Shown piece by piece: positions 14,400 to 22,080 of a stretch of 26,110 nt of DNA. The DNA lies in assembly GCA_050290865.1 (NCBI GenBank), contig JBNKIW010000037.1, forward strand, positions 1 through 26,110, read 5' to 3'. The position numbers and the translations under genes were made by a program. Position 1 is the stretch's first letter. The number at the start of each line of letters is the position of its first letter. The notes under the pieces are model-generated. The model saw only the letters and a program-made list of their open reading frames with translations. It was not told the DNA's origin and did not search any database. Origin of the DNA: JARRLC01 sp050290865 (lineage in GTDB: Bacteria > Pseudomonadota > Alphaproteobacteria > Rhizobiales > Rhodomicrobiaceae).

Positions 14400-15227
14400 G
14401 ACAATCCGTACACACGCATGTGTTGGCTGCCCTCCCGGCACACGTCTTCTTCCGGTTCGCCCGTCAAATAAGTGGCAACGTTGATCCGGCATTCCCCGGC
14501 CGGGTTGGCTCCGCGCCGCTATACTCGATGCGTTGCAGACCCGAGGTCGTAGGGCTGCGCGGATGGGCCGAGCGAGAGGATTTCGCAGTCATGGTGGTCC
14601 GCCAAGTCGATGAGGATGGGCGAAGGCGCGATGCCTCGCTGGCCGGGAAATGGCCGGCAGGCCGCCTCCCCGGGACTGTTCTGTCGAATACACATGCCGC
14701 GGCCGTCAGCCGTGATGCCAGGGTCCTGGCTCGGTCTGTCGAGCGTTGGCGGCACGTGCGGGACGCCGGCTCAGCCGTCTGGCTGTCGCCCGATCGGGTG
14801 GCGCGTTGAAGGCTGGGGGCGTGTCGGCGAAGGCTTTCCCCCGTCTCCTGCCACCCGCCTCCTCCGGTACCGGAGCCGACGCGGCAGGTGCATCATGATA
14901 TCCGCCCCGACGTGGACCGCGCGTAGCCTCTTCTGATACCTGCCGTTTTTGTTTCCGCCCACGGGGGCTGGCGCGCTCCGGCGCGGGGGGCCATGCCGTT
15001 TTCTCACTGGCTCAGGGGGCGGTTTTGACGATAGTCATGGACCGTTGCTGATTGCCGCCGGGATAAAGTGTACATCCGCGGTGCCTCCGGCCGGCCGCAA
15101 CTCAGCCGGGATGTTCCGTAATGGGATACCATCACTGCGACAATAACAGCAGCGATCCGAAGGTGGGCACGGGGGTATAAAGGCGTTGGTACGATATGGA
15201 AAAACGGCGAGTGTGTTAGGCAAGGCA
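14400..15227. other. Intergenic region without a defensible gene
   Basis: About 830 bp separate the octaheme promoter from the small membrane-protein gene. Several open frames occur (for example 14324-14809 plus, 14610-14936 plus, 14519-14755 minus, 14771-15007 minus), but none has a convincing RBS, domain or recognisable motif, and they overlap one another. The minus frame 14755-14519 has the most protein-like composition. A perfect 14-bp palindrome, CTCCGGTACCGGAG, sits at 14862-14875. I looked for RNase P, tmRNA, SRP RNA and cobalamin riboswitch signatures and found none. Confidence 0.5.
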
Positions 15228-15461
15228 ATGCATATGATCGCGACCCTGGTGTTTCTGGCGTTGGCGTATTTCAACTATCTGGCGCCCTCGCCATTGTGCA
15301 CGGTGCCGGGGCCGTTGGGTTTCCTGAGCAGCATGTGGTTCATGTATGTCCTGATGGCGGTCGTGCATTGCGGCATGACGCTGGCTTCGCCGCGGAAGGG
15401 GGCGTGCTGCGATTGCGGCGAGACTGCGACATCGGAGCCGCGGCCCTTGCCGTCTAAGTAG
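15228..15461 (+). CDS. Small two-helix membrane protein with CCxC tail
   Basis: The 77-residue product has two predicted membrane helices (about 4-19 and 30-48) linked by a short Pro-rich loop containing one cysteine, and a soluble tail with GACCDCGET. The cysteine cluster could bind a metal. I chose ATG 15228, preceded by AGGCAAGG at short spacing; ATG 15186 in the same frame would add 14 polar residues. ATG 15234 (two codons later) is also possible. The family is not recognised. It is followed 70 bp downstream by another small cysteine-rich gene on the same strand. Confidence 0.6.
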   Translation: MHMIATLVFLALAYFNYLAPSPLCTVPGPLGFLSSMWFMYVLMAVVHCGMTLASPRKGACCDCGETATSEPRPLPSK

Positions 15462-15531
15462 TACCCCTGCGGATGGCGGCGGCGTTCCATTGTGGTACAA
15501 TCATTACGTTGAGTAAGCGGAGGATGTGAAG

Positions 15532-15762
15532 ATGGATGGTGTGCGGACCTATAAGGTTCTGGCGACGAAGTGTGGAAGCTGTGATTGCGGATGTCCGACC
15601 GTTCTGGAGAGCGAGAACACTGAGGAACTCGTCATCGTTGGCAAGATCGACGACACGGTGATGCACAGCGCCACGGTGCGCACGCGCACGGGTGACGGTG
15701 AGTTTGCCGTCGTGATCCCGAAGTCGCTGCTGATCGAGGCTGCCAAGGCGCTGTGCGACTGA
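15532..15762 (+). CDS. Small cysteine-rich protein, unknown function
   Basis: The 76-residue product opens with a strand and then KCGSCDCGCPTV (residues 13-24), four cysteines in a CxxCxCxC pattern, followed by a beta-rich region and a C-terminal helix ending in ALCD. This looks like a small zinc- or iron-sulfur-binding domain, though no named family comes to mind. There is no signal peptide. GGAGG (15519-15523) is eight bases before ATG 15532; the in-frame GTG at 15526 is too close to it. Codon use matches the neighbouring genes. It converges on the Sel1 gene across a strong stem-loop. Confidence 0.75.
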   Translation: MDGVRTYKVLATKCGSCDCGCPTVLESENTEELVIVGKIDDTVMHSATVRTRTGDGEFAVVIPKSLLIEAAKALCD

Positions 15763-15788
15763 GCGGCGCGAATTCCCCCCTAGTACAG

Positions 15789-15842
15789 CCCGTAGGAAGT
15801 CCTGACCCGCGTGCAGCACGCATTCACAGGATTTCCTGCGGG
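15789..15842. terminator. 16-bp stem-loop between convergent genes
   Basis: Positions 15789-15804 pair with 15827-15842 over 16 bp with two G-U/T-G wobbles (CCCGTAGGAAGTCCTG against CAGGATTTCCTGCGGG). An inner hairpin, GCGTG-CAG-CACGC, sits at 15809-15821. It lies 26 bases after the cysteine-rich gene and 188 bases after the end of the convergent Sel1 gene, so it could end or protect transcripts from both sides. No T tract is present on either strand, so it could equally be a mobile palindromic repeat. Confidence 0.6.
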
Positions 15843-16029
15843 TTAAGCGTATTAGGTGGCTTGGCGTTTGCCTCGCCGGGTGGGCGGGACGCCTCGTGTG
15901 GCAGGGTCGCTCTGCCGTTTACCTTGGCTTGGGGAGGTGGAAGGCGGTCGCGCGGGCTGCGGTCATTCAGGTGATGGTCCGCCGCTTCGGCCAGGGTCGG
16001 CTGTGGGCTGCGCTGCACAGGGGCCAGGG

Positions 16030-17109
16030 CTACTGCAAGAGCGCGTCGGTCTGCTGCTGGTAATCGAACGCCGCCTTCTCCGCCTTCTTCCGGTCCTCGG
16101 GGCTGAGGTTGCCGAGAATGAGATCGAGCTTGAAATCGCTCAGGCCGGAAGAACGGGACAGCAGGTGCCATTTCGCCGCCTTGACTTTGTCGAGCGGAGC
16201 GCCTGCCCCGACAGCATAGGCACGCGCCAGGCGGTTCTGGGCTACTGCATTGCCCTTCTCGGCGGCGCGGCGGATCATGGCGACGCCTGCCTTGTGGTTC
16301 GCCGGCGTCAGGCCGTAGCCTCTGAACAGCGCGATGCCATACTCCAGTTCGGCGGTGGTAAACCCGTTTTCCGCGGCGCGTTTAAGCCAGTAGAGATATT
16401 TCTTGTCGTCGGGGGCGATGGCCCGGCCTTCCTTGTAGAAGCCCGCCAGATCATACTGCGCCGGCGCGTGGTCGAGATTGGCCGCCTTTTCCAGCAATTC
16501 AGCGGCTTTCCTCAAATCCTGCGGGCGCTCGCGTCCATCCGCGTGTATGAGCGCAAGATTGTAAAGCGCGATGGGGTGTTTTTTCTTGGCTGCAAGCTCG
16601 AAAAATTGCACCGCCTGGCTTTTGTTTTTCTTTATTCCCTGCCCGGCAGCCAGCATCACGCCGATCGAAAACTGAGAGTCGACATCGCCGAGGGCCGCGC
16701 CTTTCGCGTAGTAGTCGGCGGCCTTGGACAGATCCTGAGGTACCCCCAGTCCCTGCTCGTAGAGCTGGCCGAGCATCGTATGGGACGGGCCGTTGCCTTT
16801 GGCGGCGGCGGCCTCTGCGAGCTTTCGCGCCTCCATGTAGCGGCCCGCATCGAAGGCGGCATAGGCCGGATCGGCTGGCCCTGACGGCGAGGCGACCTGA
16901 TTCGCCGCCCACGACTTTGCTGCCTGATCGGGCTTCTTTCTGGCGGCCTGCGCCGGCACAAAGGCGAGCAGCGCTACGGCTGCCAATACGCTAAGCGTTA
17001 CTGCCGGATGCGGCGATCTCCACGGTGCCGGATGCGACGGAGCACCGGCTCGGCATGGCCAGAAAGTCCGCGCCCGCCTGCCGATATGCACCGATGTCTT
17101 CTTCGTCAT
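16030..17109 (-). CDS. Exported Sel1-repeat (tetratricopeptide-like) protein
   Basis: Using ATG 17109 the product has 359 residues: a basic leader of about 35 residues, a hydrophobic segment (TLSVLAAVALLAFVPAQAA), then about six Sel1 repeats with typical signatures such as MLGQLYEQGLGVPQD, KAADYYAKGAALGD and YWLKRAAENG. Sel1 proteins are protein-protein adaptors, often in the envelope. The start is uncertain: ATG 17109 overlaps the ThiE-like gene by 119 bases with a poor RBS, and a TTG at 16986 would give a shorter, more ordinary signal peptide and no overlap. The ThiE-like gene is directly upstream, so the two likely share a transcript. Confidence 0.85.
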   Translation of the reverse strand: MTKKTSVHIGRRARTFWPCRAGAPSHPAPWRSPHPAVTLSVLAAVALLAFVPAQAARKKPDQAAKSWAANQVASPSGPADPAYAAFDAGRYMEARKLAEAAAAKGNGPSHTMLGQLYEQGLGVPQDLSKAADYYAKGAALGDVDSQFSIGVMLAAGQGIKKNKSQAVQFFELAAKKKHPIALYNLALIHADGRERPQDLRKAAELLEKAANLDHAPAQYDLAGFYKEGRAIAPDDKKYLYWLKRAAENGFTTAELEYGIALFRGYGLTPANHKAGVAMIRRAAEKGNAVAQNRLARAYAVGAGAPLDKVKAAKWHLLSRSSGLSDFKLDLILGNLSPEDRKKAEKAAFDYQQQTDALLQ

Positions 17110-17581
17110 AGTGGTCCCGTACCCACGCCACACAAGGAACTTCAAACAGCTCATCCCACCACCGGATCATCTCGGCAATCTCGCCGGTACCGTCCGCCCC
17201 CGCCTCGCCGAAGACGACGTAATCCGCGTCTGCCTCCGCCATTTCCATGGCCTCGTGGCGCGACAGGGCGCAGGATACGCCAATGGTCTTGTCGTCACCG
17301 AGCAGCGCGCGCACTTCTCTCAACGGCTGACTATGGGCTCGCAGATGCACCCCGTCGGCGTCAAGGTCTTTGGCGAGGTGGGCATCATTTTCGATAAGAA
17401 CGGCGGCATTTTGGCTGCGCGCCCAGGTGATGAAGGTGCGCAAGGCGTTCTTCTCCGCGCCGCCCGTGCCGGTGACGAGAAAAGCGGCGGGGGCCGCGCC
17501 AGCGACCGAGATGGCGCCCCCCCCTGCCTCGGATATGACAGTCGCCGGGACGCGCAAGTATAGCTCTGGAGTTTTGGTCAT
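16991..17581 (-). CDS. Thiamine-phosphate-synthase-like protein, degenerate active site
   Basis: The 196-residue product follows the ThiE/TenI barrel: VLIENDAHLAKDLDADGVHLR resembles the ThiE substrate region, and IGVSCALSRHEAMEMAEADADYVVFG the later strands. The phosphate-binding GPxxxTxTK motif of true ThiE is missing; FGEAGADGTGE stands in its place, and the C-terminal loop reads AMPSRCS. It is therefore doubtful that it makes thiamine phosphate. ATG 17581 has GAGGG at suitable spacing; the longer frame to 17758 overlaps the gap gene. It lies 31 bp downstream of gap on the same strand, as ThiE-like genes often do near glycolytic genes in alphaproteobacteria. Confidence 0.82.
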   Translation of the reverse strand: MTKTPELYLRVPATVISEAGGGAISVAGAAPAAFLVTGTGGAEKNALRTFITWARSQNAAVLIENDAHLAKDLDADGVHLRAHSQPLREVRALLGDDKTIGVSCALSRHEAMEMAEADADYVVFGEAGADGTGEIAEMIRWWDELFEVPCVAWVRDHYDEEDIGAYRQAGADFLAMPSRCSVASGTVEIAASGSNA

Positions 17582-17612
17582 CGAACCGCCCTCGCGCATC
17601 ACCTTATACGTG

Positions 17613-18620
<1,008 letters not shown>

Positions 18621-18805
18621 GTTTGGTCCTCCTCGGTGCGGCGGCTTGCAGGGCGCTCCCGAAAGCCAGGGCCGCCAGTCTTAACCCTTGCTTGATGATG
18701 ATTTTCTGAGCAAAACGCAAGAGGTTTACCGCCGCATGTCCAAGTTACCCAGTCCGAAAGGTTGCGGATAGCGGTGCGCGGCGATTCACGGGATAGCTGG
18801 TTTAA

Positions 18806-18820
18806 TTAATGATTTTTTAA
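18806..18820. promoter_or_regulatory. CtrA-type site TTAA-N7-TTAA
   Basis: TTAA (18806-18809), seven bases, TTAA (18817-18820) matches the core of the alphaproteobacterial cell-cycle regulator CtrA consensus (TTAA-N7-TTAAC, last base differing). It lies in the AT-richest part of the spacer between gap and the DUF4164-like/zapA genes (18621-19020), which otherwise holds only a doubtful small ORF. The downstream genes concern cell division, which makes a CtrA link reasonable, but a chance match is possible. Confidence 0.4.
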
Positions 18821-18902
18821 AGCGGGGCAGGCAAAATGGCTGTAATTCATAGGATTGGCTTTTGTGCCTCCCGATGATTGCATAGCGGGTGTGCAGGAAA
18901 AC

Positions 18903-19034
18903 GTGATCCGACGGGACTTTGGTCGCATGGCGGCAACGGTGTTGGGCCTGTCATTATTGACGGTCGCCGGTTACGGCGATGTGGCGGAGAAAAATTTTTT
19001 TAGAGAATGCGCGCGAAAGCATGGGCAAAACTGA
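18903..19034 (+). CDS. Possible 43-residue signal-peptide-like ORF
   Basis: A GTG at 18903 has AGGA four bases upstream and opens a frame of 43 residues with a basic start and a hydrophobic core (MAATVLGLSLLTVAGYGDV), ending with a cysteine-containing polar tail. It overlaps the start of the DUF4164-like gene by 14 bases, a layout compatible with coupling. No family is recognised; a chance ORF is as likely. Confidence 0.25.
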   Translation: MIRRDFGRMAATVLGLSLLTVAGYGDVAEKNFFRECARKHGQN

Positions 19035-19281
19035 TGGGGGCGGAAGGCGGACACCGCAGCGCGAGAAGCGGGCTTCTTCCGGAGAGATGCAGAAAGTGAA
19101 CGAGAAGACCGGCAAGAAGGGCGCGTCTGCCGCTGCGAGCCGGGAGGCTGAACGTCTGCGCAAAGAGCTGGCAGAGAACCGCCAGCGCGTGCAGGAGTTG
19201 GAGAGTGCCAACGCCCGTGCCGCCGAGCGTCTCGATGCGGCAATTGAGTCGGTGAAGGCCATTTTGGATGAGCAGGGCTAG
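19021..19281 (+). CDS. DUF4164-like coiled-coil protein
   Basis: The 86-residue product has a basic, disordered N-terminus and a long coiled coil from about residue 40 (REAERLRKELAENRQ onward) to its end. A short coiled-coil gene of this kind, classed as DUF4164, commonly sits beside zapA in alphaproteobacteria. The role is unknown, possibly in Z-ring-associated functions. Start choice is weak: ATG 19021 has no strong RBS; ATG 18979 and 19087 are in frame. Confidence 0.75.
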   Translation: MGKTDGGGRRTPQREKRASSGEMQKVNEKTGKKGASAAASREAERLRKELAENRQRVQELESANARAAERLDAAIESVKAILDEQG

Positions 19282-19316
19282 CGTCCATGTCCGCCCTGCC
19301 TGAGTAGGAGGGAGAG

Positions 19317-19679
19317 ATGGGCCACGTAACAGTGACCGTCAACGGGCGGAGTTACCGCATGTCCTGCGCCGATGGCGCCGAGTTGCGCGTCAAGGAACTG
19401 GCCAACCTCGTCGAGGGCTATGTCCAGGAAATCAAGGGCGCCCATCGTCATGTCCCGGAGGACCGGCTTTTTCTCATGGCGGCGCTGATGATTGCCGACG
19501 AATTCGCCGAGGCGCGCGAGGAACTGCAGCGGACCCTCATGCAGATTTGCAGCCTCCGCTCGTTCCAGGCCGCGGACACCAACGCCGCCTTCGTGCCCTC
19601 GCGGGACGTGGCGCGGATCGTCGATGAGTCCTCGAAACGGCTGGAGGAGCTTGAGCAGCAAACCGCCGCGGCGGGCTGA
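19317..19679 (+). CDS. zapA: Cell division protein ZapA
   Basis: The 120-residue product has the ZapA globular head (VTVNGRSYRMSCADGAELRVKELANLVEGYV) and a C-terminal helical part ending in a coiled coil (VDESSKRLEELEQQT). ZapA binds FtsZ and bundles protofilaments at the division septum. The RBS AGGAGGGAGAG is very strong. It is 35 bp after the DUF4164-like gene. A 6S RNA gene follows, the same order found in many proteobacteria. Confidence 0.95.
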   Translation: MGHVTVTVNGRSYRMSCADGAELRVKELANLVEGYVQEIKGAHRHVPEDRLFLMAALMIADEFAEAREELQRTLMQICSLRSFQAADTNAAFVPSRDVARIVDESSKRLEELEQQTAAAG

Positions 19680-19766
19680 ACGCGTGCCGACGCCCGGCGG
19701 GACCCTCCACTTTGCACCGGTGCTGAAAATTGCACTGGAATTCCGGCTTCGATTCACCAGATAATA

Positions 19767-19901
19767 GATCCAGGAGCTGCGGGGCGCGTCAGGAACACTT
19801 TCAATCCCGGGGCCGATGAGATCCTTAAGGGAGCTGACCCTGTCCGGGGCCGTGGTTTCGGACACTCGGCGCCCACCTGTTGAGCAGGGCCCAGGAGGAT
19901 C
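19767..19901 (+). ncRNA. ssrS: 6S RNA
   Basis: The zapA/5-FCL spacer is the conserved location for 6S RNA, the promoter-mimic that holds sigma-70 RNA polymerase. By eye it folds as required: GATCC (19767-19771) with GGATC (19897-19901), CTGC with GCAG, GGGCGC with GCGCCC, then an open central bubble and a distal arm closed by CCCGG/CCGGG with a GGG-CCC tip. The stretches around GGGGCCGATGAGATCC and TTCGGACACTCGG look like alphaproteobacterial 6S. A GATAAT at 19760-19765 may be its -10 element. Ends are approximate. Confidence 0.82.
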
Positions 19902-19964
19902 GAACCGTTCCGACGGCCGCCGCGGCTCCGATCGTCTCATCCCGAGACAATCCCGGATTTCGAT

Positions 19965-20531
19965 GTGAAAGCCCAGAAGACAGCCATGCGCGAGGCCGTG
20001 CGCGCTCTGCGCGACGCGATCCCCGGAGCGGAACGCCGCACGGCGGCGGAGCGCGTGGCGGCGGCTGGTCTCGACTTCCTCAGAGCCCGGCCCGGTGCTG
20101 CCGCCGCCTATTTCCCCGTGCGTGGCGAGTTCGACAGTGTTCCGCTCATCGGCCGCCTCGCGGCTGAGGGCTGGATCACGGCGCTGCCTGTGACGGGCGA
20201 AAGCGGGCCGCTCACCTTCCACGCATGGGCGCCGGGCGGCACTCTGAGAGAAGGCCGGTTCCGTATCCCCGAACCTGCCGGCGGTGTTCCCGTTGCGCCC
20301 ACCGTGCTTCTCGTCCCTCTCCTTGCCTTTGACGCGCGTGGCCGCCGGCTCGGCTACGGGCGTGGCCATTATGACCGCACCCTCGCGGCACTCCGCCGTG
20401 GCGGTGACGTGATCGCCATCGGCCTTGCCTTCGACACCCAGGAAGTGGCAGAAGTTCCAGCAGAACAACATGATGAAAGGCTGGACTGGATGCTGACGGC
20501 ATCGGGGGCGCGGCGCTGCGGGAGCGGTTGA
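19965..20531 (+). CDS. 5-formyltetrahydrofolate cyclo-ligase
   Basis: The 188-residue product converts 5-formyl-THF to 5,10-methenyl-THF using ATP. Visible signatures are KAQKTAMREAVRALR at the N-terminus, AAYFPVRGEFDSVPLI, and the family hallmark GYGRGHYDRTLA near residue 130. The C-terminal DTQEVAEVPAEQHDERLDW is typical. The GTG at 19965 is used; ATG 19986 is the alternative and neither has a strong RBS. It lies behind 6S RNA, with which the E. coli homologue is co-transcribed, and 4 bp before the phosphoesterase gene. Confidence 0.93.
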   Translation: MKAQKTAMREAVRALRDAIPGAERRTAAERVAAAGLDFLRARPGAAAAYFPVRGEFDSVPLIGRLAAEGWITALPVTGESGPLTFHAWAPGGTLREGRFRIPEPAGGVPVAPTVLLVPLLAFDARGRRLGYGRGHYDRTLAALRRGGDVIAIGLAFDTQEVAEVPAEQHDERLDWMLTASGARRCGSG

Positions 20532-20535
20532 GGCG

Positions 20536-21360
20536 ATGCGGATCCTGTTCCTGGGCGACGTCGTGGGGCGTGCTGCGCGTAACGCGGTCTGCAATGGGCT
20601 GCCGCGTCTTCGTGAACGGCTGCGCGCCGATTTCGTCATCGTCAATGGCGAGAATGCGGCGGGCGGGTTTGGCGTCACCGAGTCCATCTGCGGCGATTTC
20701 ATCGATGCGGGCGCCGATGTCATCACCAGCGGCAATCACATCTGGGATCAGCGCGAGGCGCTCGTTTTCATCGCACGCCAGCCGCGCCTTCTGCGCCCGG
20801 CGAACTACCCGGCGGGGACACCGGGGCGCGGGGCCGGGCTGTTCGAAGCGGCGAACGGCGCGCAGGTGCTGGTCGTCAATCTGATGGGCCGGATTTTCAT
20901 GGATTCGCTCGATTGCCCCTTCCAGGCCGCCGAACGCGAATTGGGCGGCACCGGCGTGAAAGCCAAGGCCGATGCGATCGTCGCCGATATGCACGCCGAA
21001 GCGTCGTCCGAGAAACAGGCGATGGGCTATTTCCTCGATGGCCGTGTGAGTGCCGTCATCGGCACGCACACCCATGTGCCCACCGCTGACGACCGCATTC
21101 TCCCCGGCGGCACGGCCTACATCACGGATGCCGGGATGTGCGGCGATTACGAGTCGGTCATCGGTATGCAGAAGGATGAGCCGGTGCAGCGTCTGTTCAA
21201 CAAGGTGTCGGGTGCGCGTTTCGAGCCCGCGATGGGCGAAGTCACGCTGTGTGGCGTGTTTGTCGAGACCGACGACGCCACGGGCCTTGCAGTGAGCATC
21301 GCGCCGCTGCGCAGCGGGGGCGTGCTCAGCGCTGCCGGACCGGAGACGCGGGCGGAGTAG
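20536..21360 (+). CDS. YmdB-family (TIGR00282) metallophosphoesterase
   Basis: The 274-residue product has the metal-binding motifs of this family: RILFLGDVVGR, NGENAAGGFG, SGNHIWDQRE, IGTHTHVPTADD and YITDAGMCGDYESVIG. The Bacillus homologue YmdB is a 2',3'-cyclic nucleotide phosphodiesterase, and relatives have been proposed to act on cyclic nucleotides. The gene starts 4 bp after the 5-FCL stop, so the two are co-transcribed. Confidence 0.93.
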   Translation: MRILFLGDVVGRAARNAVCNGLPRLRERLRADFVIVNGENAAGGFGVTESICGDFIDAGADVITSGNHIWDQREALVFIARQPRLLRPANYPAGTPGRGAGLFEAANGAQVLVVNLMGRIFMDSLDCPFQAAERELGGTGVKAKADAIVADMHAEASSEKQAMGYFLDGRVSAVIGTHTHVPTADDRILPGGTAYITDAGMCGDYESVIGMQKDEPVQRLFNKVSGARFEPAMGEVTLCGVFVETDDATGLAVSIAPLRSGGVLSAAGPETRAE

Positions 21361-21559
21361 GCCGGGGCCGCAGTGGCCGGAAGGGCGTGGAGCCGGCGGC
21401 TGACCTGCGCGTATGTGCGGAGGAAACCGGTATTTTTGGTGCTCTGCGGGAATAGGTCGCAGCCCCTGCCGTTGTCGTTTGTACCGGCACTGCCCGGTTT
21501 CGTCCTGTATCGTGGTGTCCGGCCTCATCCGGCCGGGAAGCGGGGGGAGTTGCGCCGGG

Positions 21560-21952
21560 ATGAACCTCCACCACGCGGAATTGGCGTTCCGCAGGCAGTA
21601 TCAGGATCTCCTGCTCGCGGGCAGGATCACGGCGGTGTTCCGGCCGGGCATCCGCATTCCGCCGAAGCGTGACGCGTATGCCGTGGGCGATGTCGTGACG
21701 GCGCGGGTGATGGAACGGTGCGGCTGCCATCGGCTCGGCCTGCCGCCTGTATTCAACGACGTTCGCATTCCCGTCCAGATCACGCGCCTTGAGGTGATGA
21801 CCATCGACGGTCTCCGGGATGAAGATTTCGAGGGAAGCCTGCCCGACGTGCGCGACAAGGAAACGCTGCGCGAACATCTCGCGGATTTGTCGGACCAGCC
21901 GGTCGCCTGCGTCGGGAGCGCGGTGACGCGCATCCAGTTCCGCTACATCTGA
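21560..21952 (+). CDS. Small PUA/ASCH-like domain protein
   Basis: The 130-residue product begins at an ATG preceded by GGGGGGAG. Its order, an N-terminal helix, AGRITAVFRPGIRIPP, YAVGDVVTARVMERCG, IPVQITRLEVMTIDGL, and a helical segment with DKETLREHLADL, resembles the compact beta-barrel of ASCH/PUA-like RNA-binding domains. This is a pattern match by eye and not a domain hit. An upstream in-frame extension to 21413 has no supporting signal. It lies 199 bp after the phosphoesterase gene on the same strand. Confidence 0.7.
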   Translation: MNLHHAELAFRRQYQDLLLAGRITAVFRPGIRIPPKRDAYAVGDVVTARVMERCGCHRLGLPPVFNDVRIPVQITRLEVMTIDGLRDEDFEGSLPDVRDKETLREHLADLSDQPVACVGSAVTRIQFRYI

Positions 21953-22080
21953 TCCGCATATCTCACGGACAGAGCTGCATCACTTCATGGCGGAACGGGC
22001 TACCGCGGCTACCTCGCGGGCCAGCCTCTCCGCCGGACTCGCGGCGTTGCCTGTGGCAGCGGCAATCTCACCGAAACGGC

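Noticed and set aside
14519..15007. Cobalamin riboswitch or other known structured RNA in the large gap
   Set aside because: I looked for the conserved B12-box, AGCCAGGAGACC-type and GCCACTG motifs, the RNase P core, the tmRNA tag and the SRP core and found none.
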